Part shown: piece by piece, positions 27,116 to 37,935 of the stretch | Position numbering within the stretch: the stretch's first letter is position 1 | Layout of the letters: each line of letters starts with the position of its first letter | NCBI GenBank assembly: GCA_947499975.1 | Contig: CANMQE010000001.1 | Location: 682,001-746,000 of the forward strand | DNA from: an uncultured Sphingomonadaceae bacterium | Lineage (GTDB): Bacteria; Pseudomonadota; Alphaproteobacteria; Sphingomonadales; Sphingomonadaceae | Length of the DNA stretch: 64,000 bases | Reading direction: 5' to 3' | Made by a program: the position numbers and the translations under genes | The notes under the pieces: model-generated | The model's input: the letters and a program-made list of their open reading frames with translations, nothing else | The model's database searches: none | What the model was told of the DNA's origin: nothing

Positions 27116-27146
27116 CTTGTGCCAAGAAAAACCGCTCCTATATCCG
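27116..27146 (+). promoter_or_regulatory. RpoH (sigma-32) type heat-shock promoter of dnaK
   Basis: CTTG at 27116, a 17-nt spacer, then CCTATATCCG at 27137-27146. This matches every fixed base of the alphaproteobacterial heat-shock consensus CTTG-N17/18-CYTATNTNNG. Transcription would start near 27153 and give a leader of about 100 nt before the dnaK ATG, containing a short CCCCG/CGGGG hairpin. Confidence 0.65.
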
Positions 27147-27255
27147 CCCCCGATACACAGCTTTTTTCGAGCTGCCGAGTGGCCTCGCCATCAGTATCCC
27201 CGCGGGATCGGGGGGCCGAGCGTGCAGCGTCCAACTTTGAAAGAGATGGGGAATT

Positions 27256-29193
<1,938 letters not shown>

Positions 29194-29215
29194 GCGAAAC
29201 GATGAGAAAAGCCAT

Positions 29216-29244
29216 CCGCCACCGACGCCCCGCGCCGGTGGCGG
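29216..29244 (+). terminator. dnaK-dnaJ intergenic hairpin
   Basis: The perfect 9-bp arms CCGCCACCG (29216-29224) and CGGTGGCGG (29236-29244) enclose an 11-nt loop, 22 nt after the dnaK stop and followed by TATGCTTTAG. It is likely a partial terminator or 3'-end stabiliser that lowers dnaJ relative to dnaK. Confidence 0.6.
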
Positions 29245-29264
29245 TATGCTTTAGGGGTCTGTGA

Positions 29265-30401
29265 ATGTCTGCGACTGAAGTCGATTTTTATGAATTGCTA
29301 GGTGTGTCCCGCGATGCCGATGGGGCCGCCGTGAAATCCGCCTATCGCAAGATGGCGATGAAATACCATCCGGATCGTAATCCGGGTGATGCCGAGGCAG
29401 AAGCACGTTTCAAGGCGTGCAGCGCTGCTTACGAGGTTCTGAAAGACCCGCAGAAGCGTGCGGCTTACGATCGATACGGCCACGATGCCTTCCAGCAGGG
29501 CATGGGTGGCGGCGGCGCCGGAGGCGGTGCCGATTTCAGCGATCTCGGCGATATTTTCGAAACGATCTTCGGCAGCGCCTTTGGCGGTGGTGGCGGCGGC
29601 GGCGCAGGCCGCGCCCGCCCGCGTCGCGGCGCCGATCTGCGTTACGACATGCAGGTCAGCCTGGAAGAGGCGTTTCACGGCAAGGATACTGAGATCACCG
29701 TGGAGGTGGCCGCGACCTGCGACACCTGCGAGGGCACAGGTGCAGAGCCCGGCACGGGCAAGCGCCGCTGCGACCTTTGCCATGGCCACGGCAAGGTGCG
29801 CGCGCAGCAGGGCCTGTTCGTGATCGAACGCCCTTGCCCCAATTGCAGCGGCCGGGGCGAAGTGCTGGAAAAAGCCTGCTCGGATTGTCGCGGTGAAGGC
29901 CGTGTGGACCAGGAACAGACGCTGGACATCCAGATTCCGCCCGGCGTCGACAACGGCACGCGTATCCGCCTTTCGGGCAAGGGTGAAGCTGGCCCGATGG
30001 GCGCGCCCGCCGGTGATCTCTACATCTTCGTGCATGTGAAGGAGCACAAGCTGTTCCAGCGCGAAGGCACTGCATTGTTCACGCGCGTTCCGGTGAGTTT
30101 CACCGTCGCGGCCCTGGGCGATACGATCGACATTCCGGGCCTGGACGGAGAGACGCACGCGATCGAGATTCCCGCCGGTATCCAGTCGGGCAAGCAATTG
30201 CGCAAGCGTGGTGCCGGTATGCCCGTGCTGCAAGGGCGCGGACGCGGCGACATGGTGGTGGAAGTAATGGTGGAGACACCGACCAAGCTTTCCGGTCGCC
30301 AGAAGGAAATCCTGCGCGAGTTCCGCGAAACGGAAACGGGCGAGGAATGTCCTGAAAGCCGCGGGTTCATCGACAAGCTGAAGACCGCGTTCGGCGGCTG
30401 A
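29265..30401 (+). CDS. dnaJ: Chaperone DnaJ (Hsp40)
   Basis: Type I Hsp40 that stimulates DnaK. The 378 residues comprise a J domain with the HPD motif (MKYHPDRNPGD near 32), a Gly-rich linker (about 76-115), and four zinc-binding repeats CDTCEGTG, CDLCHGHG, CPNCSGRG and CSDCRGEG (about 148-212). The C-terminal peptide-binding domains include IQIPPGVDNGTRIRLSGKGEAG. It is downstream of dnaK on the same strand. It ends 20 bp from the facing patatin gene with no obvious hairpin there. Confidence 0.97.
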   Translation: MSATEVDFYELLGVSRDADGAAVKSAYRKMAMKYHPDRNPGDAEAEARFKACSAAYEVLKDPQKRAAYDRYGHDAFQQGMGGGGAGGGADFSDLGDIFETIFGSAFGGGGGGGAGRARPRRGADLRYDMQVSLEEAFHGKDTEITVEVAATCDTCEGTGAEPGTGKRRCDLCHGHGKVRAQQGLFVIERPCPNCSGRGEVLEKACSDCRGEGRVDQEQTLDIQIPPGVDNGTRIRLSGKGEAGPMGAPAGDLYIFVHVKEHKLFQREGTALFTRVPVSFTVAALGDTIDIPGLDGETHAIEIPAGIQSGKQLRKRGAGMPVLQGRGRGDMVVEVMVETPTKLSGRQKEILREFRETETGEECPESRGFIDKLKTAFGG

Positions 30402-30421
30402 TTTCCCATGCGCGCTGAGCG

Positions 30422-32740
30422 TCAATCGCCACCCAGCTTGGCGATGATTTCCTGACGTAGAGCCTCCACCAGCATCTCATTGCAATTCTCGCGGGCCTGT
30501 TCCTCGTCGCATATCGCCAGGAACAGGTCTCGCTTAACGGCGCGGCATTCCGTCTCGTCGAAACCGCCGGGAACTGTCGAGCATACGAGATCGATCATCC
30601 GCTCCGCCCCGTGCAGGCGGCCCCAGAGGTAATCGTTCTCCCGATAGGCCCGGCTGAAGAAAGCGCCGAAATTGAAGAATTCCGTTCCTCGCAATGTTGC
30701 GGAGGTGCCGCCCTCGCGGATGCTGGTGGCATCTTCAGGGCTGATGCGATCGACCTTCACGGGGTCGAATTCGGTCAGCCCTTCATTGCGCAGCAGCGGC
30801 AGGGTGGAAACGTCGTAGAACGGGAAGCCGAGGTAGGCGAGCAATACGCGGCGGCGCAGGTCTCGCGGCATGGCATCCAGCGCCTGGCACAGCACTTCTT
30901 CCGCCGCCTCGTCAGCTGCGCGCAGGGCACGGCGTTCTGCCAAGGCGTCCAGAAACTCGCCCGGCTCCTCCATCACGCGCGCGGCAATCTGGGCGAAATC
31001 CGGGCCCAGGTTCTGCGGGTCTTCCTTCGCGAAATAAAGGGTAAGCGTGCGATAGACGGCATCGCGGGCGTCCTGCAGATCGTCGTCCGGTATGGACGGG
31101 TCCAGTTCCCAGTCGCGTGACAGCCGCCGCGCAAGCAGGCGCAGTCGCCTGATGCGGAAGGCCAGATCGTGATCGCGGAAGAACAGGATGGCGTCCTCGC
31201 TCGCCCCGCCGCCTTTTTCCGCGCCCAGGTGCGCCATGTCCCGCTTTTCGATCTCCTCGCGCAGCCTTGCGGCGATCTCGAAGGCGGATGCCATGTCGCC
31301 GGTATCGCTGGCCTTGCGGGCAAGATCGGCGAGGCGATCGAGTATCCCGCTCAACTTGGCCTGCGCGTAGGACTGGAAGGCGTAGCCCGCCTGCTCCGCC
31401 GCTGCCTGCTGGGCGCGCCCGCGCCATGACGCTAATCTCTTGCGATTGGGCCGGTCGAGAAAGAAGGTGCGACCAAACAGCCTGTCCACCGCGCCTTCCA
31501 CCGCAGGCCGCAGCGCGGACACCATCTTGCGAAGCTCCTCCGCCTCGCGAGTCTGCTTTTCCAGCATCTCCAGATTGTCGCGAATGGGTTGCTGGCGCGG
31601 TATTGCAGAGAGCGATCCGGCAATGGCGGCGAAAAAGCCAACAGGTTTGATACTATCCCCTTCTTCGAGGCGAGGCTGGTGCGGCGACGGGTCGATATAG
31701 ACAAAGCGCCTGTCCACCTCTCGCTGGGCGGGCCGGATGGAAAGCGCGTCTATCGCTCCTTCGAACGGCGCGTTGTTCAGCACCGATCCGTCCACCAACG
31801 CCACGTGCTGGGTGGTGCCGCGCTTCACATGTGTAGGCATGATGCGGCGCAGGAATGCCTCGCGGTTCTGCCAGTCGCCGCCGCAATGCCTGTCTATCTC
31901 GGACAGGTGGAGCGGCGGGAAGGCACCCGGAAAACTTGCCGTGGCGCGCGCCGCCAGTGTCAGTTCGCACAATTGCGCAAGACTATGCCCGCCTTCCTTC
32001 GGCGTATGAGCGCGAAAGCCGATGGGCATGCGGTGCTCCGGCTCCTCCACGCGCGGCGGGCTGTTGAGGCGCAGCGTCTCCGGCCGACCGCGAAAGTCCG
32101 TGGCGGTCACCAGCAGATCGAGCGGGTGGCGCGATGGCAGCAGTGGCCCCTCGGCAGGTTCCTCGTCGATGGCCTGCAGGGCGGAATGGATAAGCCGCGT
32201 AAAGCCCGCGCCCGAGAACGGCGGCTCGAACCAGCGTCCGCGCACCAGGCTGGAAATCTTCTGTCGCACTTCCTTGCGCGTTTCGGCGGCCACGGTCTCG
32301 GAAACGGTATTGCCCGGTGCACGGGTGAGATACCACACGATAGGCCGCATGTAGACGCGCGCGGCAGGAGACCACGGGCGGGCTTCCGGCTCCACCAGTT
32401 TCTCTACGTCCGCGCCGTTCAGCCACAGCTTCGTCAGCGGCTCCAGACTGCGGCCGGAATGGATCGCCTGGGCAAGGAACACAGCGTTGATCCCGCCCGC
32501 GCTGGCTCCGGTGATAATGTCGGGCAGCACGCGCAGTCGTAGGTCGCTTTCGGTTTGAATGCGTTGCAGCAGGGAGAGATAGACGGCTTCCACACCGGTC
32601 ACATTCTCCGGCACATCAGCATGGAAAGCGCGGCTGGCGCGGGCCAGTTTCCAGATTTCCTTGGTGACGCCGTGCATGTAAACCGCCAGGCTGACGCCGC
32701 CGTAGCAAACCAGTGCAATCCTGAGTTCTTTCTGCCGCAT
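30422..32740 (-). CDS. Large patatin-like phospholipase
   Basis: A 772-residue protein with a patatin hydrolase domain in the N-terminal half. The oxyanion/glycine loop is CYGGVSLAVYMHG near 12-24, the nucleophile is Ser80 in GASAGG (GxSxG), and the acid is Asp in LVDGSVLNN near 317. The C-terminal 400 residues are helical and charged, with no second domain I can name; this long form recurs in alphaproteobacteria and actinobacteria as patatin-like protein. There is no signal peptide. It is divergent from radA. It probably cleaves acyl ester bonds of phospholipids; the membrane target is unknown. Confidence 0.86.
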   Translation of the reverse strand: MRQKELRIALVCYGGVSLAVYMHGVTKEIWKLARASRAFHADVPENVTGVEAVYLSLLQRIQTESDLRLRVLPDIITGASAGGINAVFLAQAIHSGRSLEPLTKLWLNGADVEKLVEPEARPWSPAARVYMRPIVWYLTRAPGNTVSETVAAETRKEVRQKISSLVRGRWFEPPFSGAGFTRLIHSALQAIDEEPAEGPLLPSRHPLDLLVTATDFRGRPETLRLNSPPRVEEPEHRMPIGFRAHTPKEGGHSLAQLCELTLAARATASFPGAFPPLHLSEIDRHCGGDWQNREAFLRRIMPTHVKRGTTQHVALVDGSVLNNAPFEGAIDALSIRPAQREVDRRFVYIDPSPHQPRLEEGDSIKPVGFFAAIAGSLSAIPRQQPIRDNLEMLEKQTREAEELRKMVSALRPAVEGAVDRLFGRTFFLDRPNRKRLASWRGRAQQAAAEQAGYAFQSYAQAKLSGILDRLADLARKASDTGDMASAFEIAARLREEIEKRDMAHLGAEKGGGASEDAILFFRDHDLAFRIRRLRLLARRLSRDWELDPSIPDDDLQDARDAVYRTLTLYFAKEDPQNLGPDFAQIAARVMEEPGEFLDALAERRALRAADEAAEEVLCQALDAMPRDLRRRVLLAYLGFPFYDVSTLPLLRNEGLTEFDPVKVDRISPEDATSIREGGTSATLRGTEFFNFGAFFSRAYRENDYLWGRLHGAERMIDLVCSTVPGGFDETECRAVKRDLFLAICDEEQARENCNEMLVEALRQEIIAKLGGD

Positions 32741-32819
32741 TGGCTATCGTGATGGCATATGCTCAGCCGCTTTGCCAGCGCGCTTGCGTTCCACTTTCGT
32801 TCCTACTAGCTATCGCCCC

Positions 32820-34187
32820 ATGGCAAAGCCCAAAAAGCGTTTCATCTGCACCGAATGTGGCAGCGTTTCCCACCGTTGGCAGGGCCAGTGTGGCGATTGC
32901 TCGCAATGGAACACGCTGGTGGAGGACGCGCCCGATACGAAGTTCACCGCCAAGCATGATCTTTCCAGCGGGGGAAGGGCGATCGCCTTCGAATCGCTGG
33001 ACGCACCAACGAAGCCGCTGGCCCGGCGTACCACTGGCATCGCCGAGTTCGACCGGGCGCTCGGCGGCGGCCTTGTTCCGGGCGCTGCCATCCTGATGGG
33101 CGGCGAACCGGGTATCGGCAAATCCACTCTTTTGCTGCAAGCCGCGGCCAAGATCGCGCAGGACGGCGGAACCGCCGTGTATGTCAGCGGGGAGGAGGCA
33201 ACGGGGCAGGTGCGCATGAGAGCGGCCCGGCTTGGCCTTTCCAAGGCGCCGCTGAAGCTGGCGGCCGCCACGTCCGTGCGCGATATTCTCACCACGCTGG
33301 GGCAGGACGATCCGCCCGAACTGCTGGTTGTCGATTCCATTCAGACCATGCATTCCGACCAGATCGAGGGCGCACCGGGCACCGTCAGCCAAGTGCGTGC
33401 CAGCGCTTTCGAACTGATCCGCTTCGCAAAGGAGCGGGGCACGGCGCTGGTGCTGGTGGGCCATGTCACCAAGGACGGCAATATCGCCGGACCCCGCGTG
33501 CTGGAACACATGGTGGATACGGTGATGAGTTTCGAAGGCGAACGAAGCCACCAGTACCGCATCCTGCGCTGCTTGAAGAACCGCTTTGGCGCGGTGGACG
33601 AGATCGGCGTTTTCGCCATGGAAGGCCACGGGCTGGACGAGGTGGGCAACCCGTCCTCGCTGTTCCTTTCTGGCCGGGAAGAGCCGATTGCCGGTGCCGC
33701 CGTGTTCCCTGCGTTGGAGGGCACGAGACCTGTCCTCGTTGAGATACAGGCGCTGATCGTGCGGCTGCAATCGGGCGCAACGCCGCGCCGTGCCGTGGTC
33801 GGCTGGGATAGCGGCAGGCTGGCGATGCTGCTGGCCGTGCTGGAATCGCGTTGCGGCCTCAGCTTTTCCACGGCGGAGGTCTATCTGAACGTCGCGGGTG
33901 GATATCGCCTGTCCGACCCTGCGGCAGACCTGGCCGTTGCCGCTGCCCTTATCAGCGCCCTGGCGGACAAGCCGCTGGCCGCCAATGCCGTGTGGTTCGG
34001 CGAGGTTGCCCTGTCTGGCGAGATACGCCCGGTCGCGCACGGAAACCTGCGCCAGAAGGAAGCCGCGAAGCTGGGTTTCGGTAGGGCATTCGGCCCGGCG
34101 GACGGCGGCCAGGATGTCGCGGGTCTGCGGTACAACGATGTCGGCGCAGTCGCGTCTCTCGTTGACCGGGTGATGGCATCGGCATAA
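32820..34187 (+). CDS. radA: DNA repair protein RadA
   Basis: RecA-like branch-migration helicase of 455 residues. The N-terminal zinc finger is CTECGSVSHRWQGQCGDC, Walker A is GGEPGIGKSTLL near 92, the RadA-specific LKNRFG is near 250, and the C-terminal Lon-protease-like domain has the typical VNVAGGYRLSDPAADLAVAAAL. The start is MAKPKKRFICTECG at 32820; sixteen further open codons upstream lack conservation. It is divergent from the patatin gene and followed after 12 bp by cvpA. Confidence 0.95.
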   Translation: MAKPKKRFICTECGSVSHRWQGQCGDCSQWNTLVEDAPDTKFTAKHDLSSGGRAIAFESLDAPTKPLARRTTGIAEFDRALGGGLVPGAAILMGGEPGIGKSTLLLQAAAKIAQDGGTAVYVSGEEATGQVRMRAARLGLSKAPLKLAAATSVRDILTTLGQDDPPELLVVDSIQTMHSDQIEGAPGTVSQVRASAFELIRFAKERGTALVLVGHVTKDGNIAGPRVLEHMVDTVMSFEGERSHQYRILRCLKNRFGAVDEIGVFAMEGHGLDEVGNPSSLFLSGREEPIAGAAVFPALEGTRPVLVEIQALIVRLQSGATPRRAVVGWDSGRLAMLLAVLESRCGLSFSTAEVYLNVAGGYRLSDPAADLAVAAALISALADKPLAANAVWFGEVALSGEIRPVAHGNLRQKEAAKLGFGRAFGPADGGQDVAGLRYNDVGAVASLVDRVMASA

Positions 34188-34199
34188 GCCCTTATCGCG

Positions 34200-34715
34200 A
34201 TGACGGGATTCGATCTAATCGTGCTGCTGATCGTGGGGGTCGGCGCAATCGGTGGGTTTCTGCGCGGTTTTGTGCAGGAAGTGCTTTCGATCGCCGCGTG
34301 GGTATTGGCGATCTTCGCCATCCATTACCTGCACACGGATCTGACGGCGGGCATCCTGTCCTACATGGGGTCGCCGGTCACCGCGTCGATCCTCGCCTTT
34401 GCGCTGCTTCTGCTCATCCCTTATGCAGCGATGAAGCTGATTGCGCGCGTTGCGGGGCGAAAATCGCGCAACTCCGTTCTTGGGCCGGTCGATCGGGTTC
34501 TTGGCTTTGCATTCGGCGCGTTGAAGGGCGTCATAATCGTGGTCGTGGCTTTCTCCCTGCTGGTGCTGGGATACGATACGGTCTGGGGATCGAAGGGTCG
34601 CCCGGTCTGGATTGCCGAGGCGCGGACCTATCAGTTGGTGGATGCCGGATCGCGCGCGATGGTGCAGATCATCGCGGAACGGCGCGAGCGGCTGCAGAGT
34701 GAAGAGACCGAATGA
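34200..34715 (+). CDS. CvpA family membrane protein
   Basis: A 171-residue inner-membrane protein with four hydrophobic segments. The CvpA signature is FDLIVLLIVGVGAIGGFLRGFVQEVLSI near 4-31 and the later RVLGFAFGALKGVIIV near 100. CvpA was named for colicin V production but is widespread and linked to envelope homeostasis and purF expression. Here it follows radA by 12 bp and overlaps the NifU-like gene start by 4 bp, a radA-cvpA order seen in many alphaproteobacteria. Confidence 0.9.
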   Translation: MTGFDLIVLLIVGVGAIGGFLRGFVQEVLSIAAWVLAIFAIHYLHTDLTAGILSYMGSPVTASILAFALLLLIPYAAMKLIARVAGRKSRNSVLGPVDRVLGFAFGALKGVIIVVVAFSLLVLGYDTVWGSKGRPVWIAEARTYQLVDAGSRAMVQIIAERRERLQSEETE

Positions 34716-35143
34716 GCGCGGAGCGTCTCTACACGCCGGAAATGCTTGGTGCCGCGGTGGAGCTTGCCAGTTACCCGCCATTGCCCAGCGCGAATGCAGA
34801 AGGTGCCGCGCGCGCACCTGCCTGCGGTTCGACCCTGGATCTCTCGCTATTGCTCGATGGCGATGCACGGATTGCGCAGGTCGGGATGAAGGTGCGCGCC
34901 TGCGCCGTGGGCCAGGCTGCGGCTGCCGTCTTCGCGCGCAATGCCGCAGGGCGCAGCGATGCGGAAATCCGGCAGACGCACGATTCCCTCGTCGCGTGGC
35001 TGGAAGAGGGCGGGCCGCTGCCTGACTGGCCCGGTCTTTCGTTGATCGCGCCCGCGCGCGATTATCGCGGGCGGCACGGCGCCATGCTGTTGCCGTGGAA
35101 GGCCGCGCTGGCCGCTCTTTCCAGTCGCGCCGAGGCAGGCTAG
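34712..35143 (+). CDS. NifU/IscU-like iron-sulfur scaffold homologue
   Basis: A 143-residue protein of the U-type Fe-S scaffold family. Two of the three cluster-ligand cysteines are visible, Cys38 in PACGST and Cys64 in VRACAVGQA. The third, expected near residue 124 in RHGAMLLPWKA, is replaced, and there is no other cysteine. It may therefore act as an adaptor or a degenerate scaffold, or use another ligand (His122 or Asp). It is translationally coupled to cvpA (ATGA overlap) and not located in a suf or isc operon. Confidence 0.83.
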   Translation: MSAERLYTPEMLGAAVELASYPPLPSANAEGAARAPACGSTLDLSLLLDGDARIAQVGMKVRACAVGQAAAAVFARNAAGRSDAEIRQTHDSLVAWLEEGGPLPDWPGLSLIAPARDYRGRHGAMLLPWKAALAALSSRAEAG

Positions 35144-35174
35144 GAAATCTCCCAAGAGATCGCGGGGGAATTTC

Positions 35175-36830
35175 ATGGCTACAGCGGCGGCAAGCACCGT
35201 GCACGAACCGAGCAAGAAGGAGATACGGCTGGTTATCGCGGCCAGCTCTGCCGGCACGATCTTCGAATGGTACGATTTTTTCATCTACGGCACGCTCGCC
35301 AGCCTGATCGGTGCGGCGTTCTTCCCCAGCGGAAATGAAACGCTGCAATTGCTGCTGGTGTGGGCAGGCTTCGCCGTCGGCTTCGGCTTTCGGCCCCTTG
35401 GCGCGATCCTGTTCGGGTTCCTGGGAGACAGGCTGGGTCGCAAATACACCTTCCTCGTCACCGTGACGCTGATGGGCGTGGCGACGGCGGGCGTCGGGCT
35501 GATACCCACAGCGGCCACTATCGGCATAGCAGCGCCCATCATCGTCATCTTTTTCCGCATCCTGCAGGGGCTTGCGCTGGGCGGCGAATATGGCGGCGCG
35601 GCCATCTACGTGGCCGAACATGCTCCGCCGGAGAAGCGCGGCTTCTACACCAGTTTCATCCAGGCCAGCGTGGTGGGCGGCTTTGTCCTCTCCATCATCG
35701 TCGTGCTGGCCTGCCGCGCGCTTATCCCGGCGGACGATTTCGTGGAGTGGGGCTGGCGCGTGCCGTTCCTGCTGTCGATCATCCTTCTCGGCATTTCGTT
35801 GTGGATGCGTTTCAAGCTATCGGAAAGCCCGGTGTTCAAGGCGATGAAGGAAGCGGGGGAGACGGCGGGCAATCCCTTCATCGAGAGCTTCACCTATCCC
35901 GGCAACAAGAAGCGCATCTTCGTGGCGCTGTTCGGCATCACCGGCATCCTGACGACGATCTGGTACACCGCTTTCTTCTCCAGCCTCTCCTTCCTGCGTG
36001 GCCCCATGCGAGTGGACGAGCAGGTGGTGGAGATCATCATGCTGGTGGCAGGCGCGCTGGCGATGAGCTTTTACCTCGTGGTAGGCCGATGGTCTGACAG
36101 GGTGGGACGGAAAAAACCCATCATCATCGGCGCATTGGCGACGCTGGCGCTGATTTTTCCGCTATTCTGGGCGATGGGCTCGCTCGCCAATCCGGGCCTT
36201 CAGCGCAGCGCTGAAGAAGCGCCGGTGGTGGTGAGCGGCAATGCCTGCGAATTCGATCCCTTCGCCGAAACGCAGGCGACGCAATGCGGGCGCGTGCTGC
36301 AGGATCTTACCGCTCTTGGCGTGCCTTACGATATCCGCGGCCTGACCACGCCAATCGACATTCGGCAGGATATGCCCGGTCTCGTCCTTTCCGCAGGAGA
36401 GGGCACGATCAACGTGGCCGAAAGCGTATCGGACAGCGCCGAGCGGCGCGCGATGGTGCAGTCCTTCCTCGAAGCCAATGGCTATGATTTTTCGGTCCAG
36501 ACGCCGCCTCTTGCCAATACCCTGGGCATCGTCGCCCTGCTGCTGGGATTTGGCGTGCTGTCGGCACTTACCTACGGCTCGGTCGCGGCGCTGCTTGCAG
36601 AGATGTTTCCGCCGCAGATCCGCTATTCCTCCCTCTCCATTCCCTACCATATCGGTGCAGGCTACCTCGGCGGTTTCCTGCCGCTGATCGCGGGCTACAT
36701 CGTGGCGCGTACTGGAGATGTGTATTCCGGTCTCTGGTACACCTGGGCTGTCGTCGGGTTCGGCCTGATAGTGGCCTGGTGGGGCATTCCCGATGGGCCG
36801 CCGCGTGATTTTGAAGATGACCCTGCCTGA
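35175..36830 (+). CDS. MHS-family MFS transporter with periplasmic insert
   Basis: A proton symporter of the metabolite:H+ type (ProP, KgtP and ShiA relatives), 551 residues. Signatures: SSAGTIFEWYDFFIYGTLA near 19, GFRPLGAILFGFLGDRLGRKYTF near 72, RILQGLALGGEYGGAAIYVAEHAP near 125 and GRWSDRVGRKKPI near 300. The usual length is about 430-450; the extra comes from a roughly 100-residue hydrophilic block at about 338-440 holding two cysteines (NACEFDPF, TQCGRV). The substrate is not predictable (carboxylate, betaine or similar). The next gene, alr, starts inside its last codons. Confidence 0.88.
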   Translation: MATAAASTVHEPSKKEIRLVIAASSAGTIFEWYDFFIYGTLASLIGAAFFPSGNETLQLLLVWAGFAVGFGFRPLGAILFGFLGDRLGRKYTFLVTVTLMGVATAGVGLIPTAATIGIAAPIIVIFFRILQGLALGGEYGGAAIYVAEHAPPEKRGFYTSFIQASVVGGFVLSIIVVLACRALIPADDFVEWGWRVPFLLSIILLGISLWMRFKLSESPVFKAMKEAGETAGNPFIESFTYPGNKKRIFVALFGITGILTTIWYTAFFSSLSFLRGPMRVDEQVVEIIMLVAGALAMSFYLVVGRWSDRVGRKKPIIIGALATLALIFPLFWAMGSLANPGLQRSAEEAPVVVSGNACEFDPFAETQATQCGRVLQDLTALGVPYDIRGLTTPIDIRQDMPGLVLSAGEGTINVAESVSDSAERRAMVQSFLEANGYDFSVQTPPLANTLGIVALLLGFGVLSALTYGSVAALLAEMFPPQIRYSSLSIPYHIGAGYLGGFLPLIAGYIVARTGDVYSGLWYTWAVVGFGLIVAWWGIPDGPPRDFEDDPA

Positions 36831-37875
36831 ACCGCCTCCTCCCAGCCTGCGCCTGCGCATAGATCGCCAGGCGCTCATCTCCAACTGGCAAACGATGGAT
36901 GCGCTTTCTGGCTCCGCCTCGGCTGGCGCGGCGGTGAAGGCGGATGGCTATGGCCTTGGCATAGACAACGTCATGCCCGCGCTTTTGCAAGCGGGCGCGC
37001 GCCAGTTTTTCGTGGCGCATTGGGGAGAGGTTCCGGGCGTCTTGGCGCATGCGCCTGCGCACTCGATTGCCGTCCTCCATGGCGTCCGCAACGCGCAGGA
37101 AGCCGCCTATGCCCGTGCAACTGGCGTGCTGCCGGTTATCAATTCGGCCGAGCAGGCGCGTGTCTGGCTGGATGCGGGGGGAGGGGCGTGCCACCTGATG
37201 GTGGATAGCGGCATCAACCGGCTTGGCATCGCGCCCGCGCAATTGGGCGTGGAGGAGGTATCGCGGCTCGAGATCGATACGCTGCTTTCGCACCTCGCCT
37301 CGGCAGACGAGGATTCTGAACTGAACGCGCGGCAACTGGCCCGCTTTCAGGAAGCATCCAGCATGATCGAGGCGCGCAGCCTCAGCCTGGCGAACAGCGC
37401 GGGCATAGCCCTTGGGCCAGACTACCATTTCGATCTCACGCGGCCCGGCCTCGCGCTTTATGGTGGCATCCCGCGCAGGGAATTGGCGGACAGTATCCGC
37501 CAGGTCGCCCATATTGAGGCGGCCGTGCTGCAGACGCGCGATCTGGAGCCCGGCGAAACCGTAGGATACAACGCTATCTGGCAGGCGCGCAAGCCAACCC
37601 GCGTGGCCACGATTTCGCTGGGCTACGCCGATGGAATTCTTCGCAGTTGGGGCGACAGGGGTGCATTGCAGCATGATGGCCGCAACCTGCCGATCATCGG
37701 GCGCGTCTCGATGGACATGATCATCGTCGATTGCACCAACTCGCCCTTGAAGGAAGGCGATTTTTGTAGCCTTTCCTATGATTTACCAAAGGCATCCAAG
37801 ACGGCACAATTGTCCCAATACGAGCTTCTCACATTACTCGGCAGCAGGTTCGATCGCACCGTTTCAACGGATTGA
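36817..37875 (+). CDS. alr: Alanine racemase
   Basis: PLP enzyme converting L- to D-alanine for peptidoglycan. The PLP lysine is Lys41 in AAVKADGYGLG. The second catalytic Tyr lies in GETVGYNAIWQA near 255, and GYADGI and GRVSMDMIIVD near 300 complete the family pattern. The 352-residue length is normal. I chose ATG 36817, 14 nt inside the transporter gene; another in-frame ATG at 36793 with GGGG upstream is possible and would add eight residues. The product ends without the longer tail of some homologues. Confidence 0.93.
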   Translation: MTLPEPPPPSLRLRIDRQALISNWQTMDALSGSASAGAAVKADGYGLGIDNVMPALLQAGARQFFVAHWGEVPGVLAHAPAHSIAVLHGVRNAQEAAYARATGVLPVINSAEQARVWLDAGGGACHLMVDSGINRLGIAPAQLGVEEVSRLEIDTLLSHLASADEDSELNARQLARFQEASSMIEARSLSLANSAGIALGPDYHFDLTRPGLALYGGIPRRELADSIRQVAHIEAAVLQTRDLEPGETVGYNAIWQARKPTRVATISLGYADGILRSWGDRGALQHDGRNLPIIGRVSMDMIIVDCTNSPLKEGDFCSLSYDLPKASKTAQLSQYELLTLLGSRFDRTVSTD

Positions 37876-37935
37876 TTGCATAATTCGTGCTGCAAGTGCT
37901 AAGTTGAGGATCTAACTCAGGTGGGGAAGCGATAC

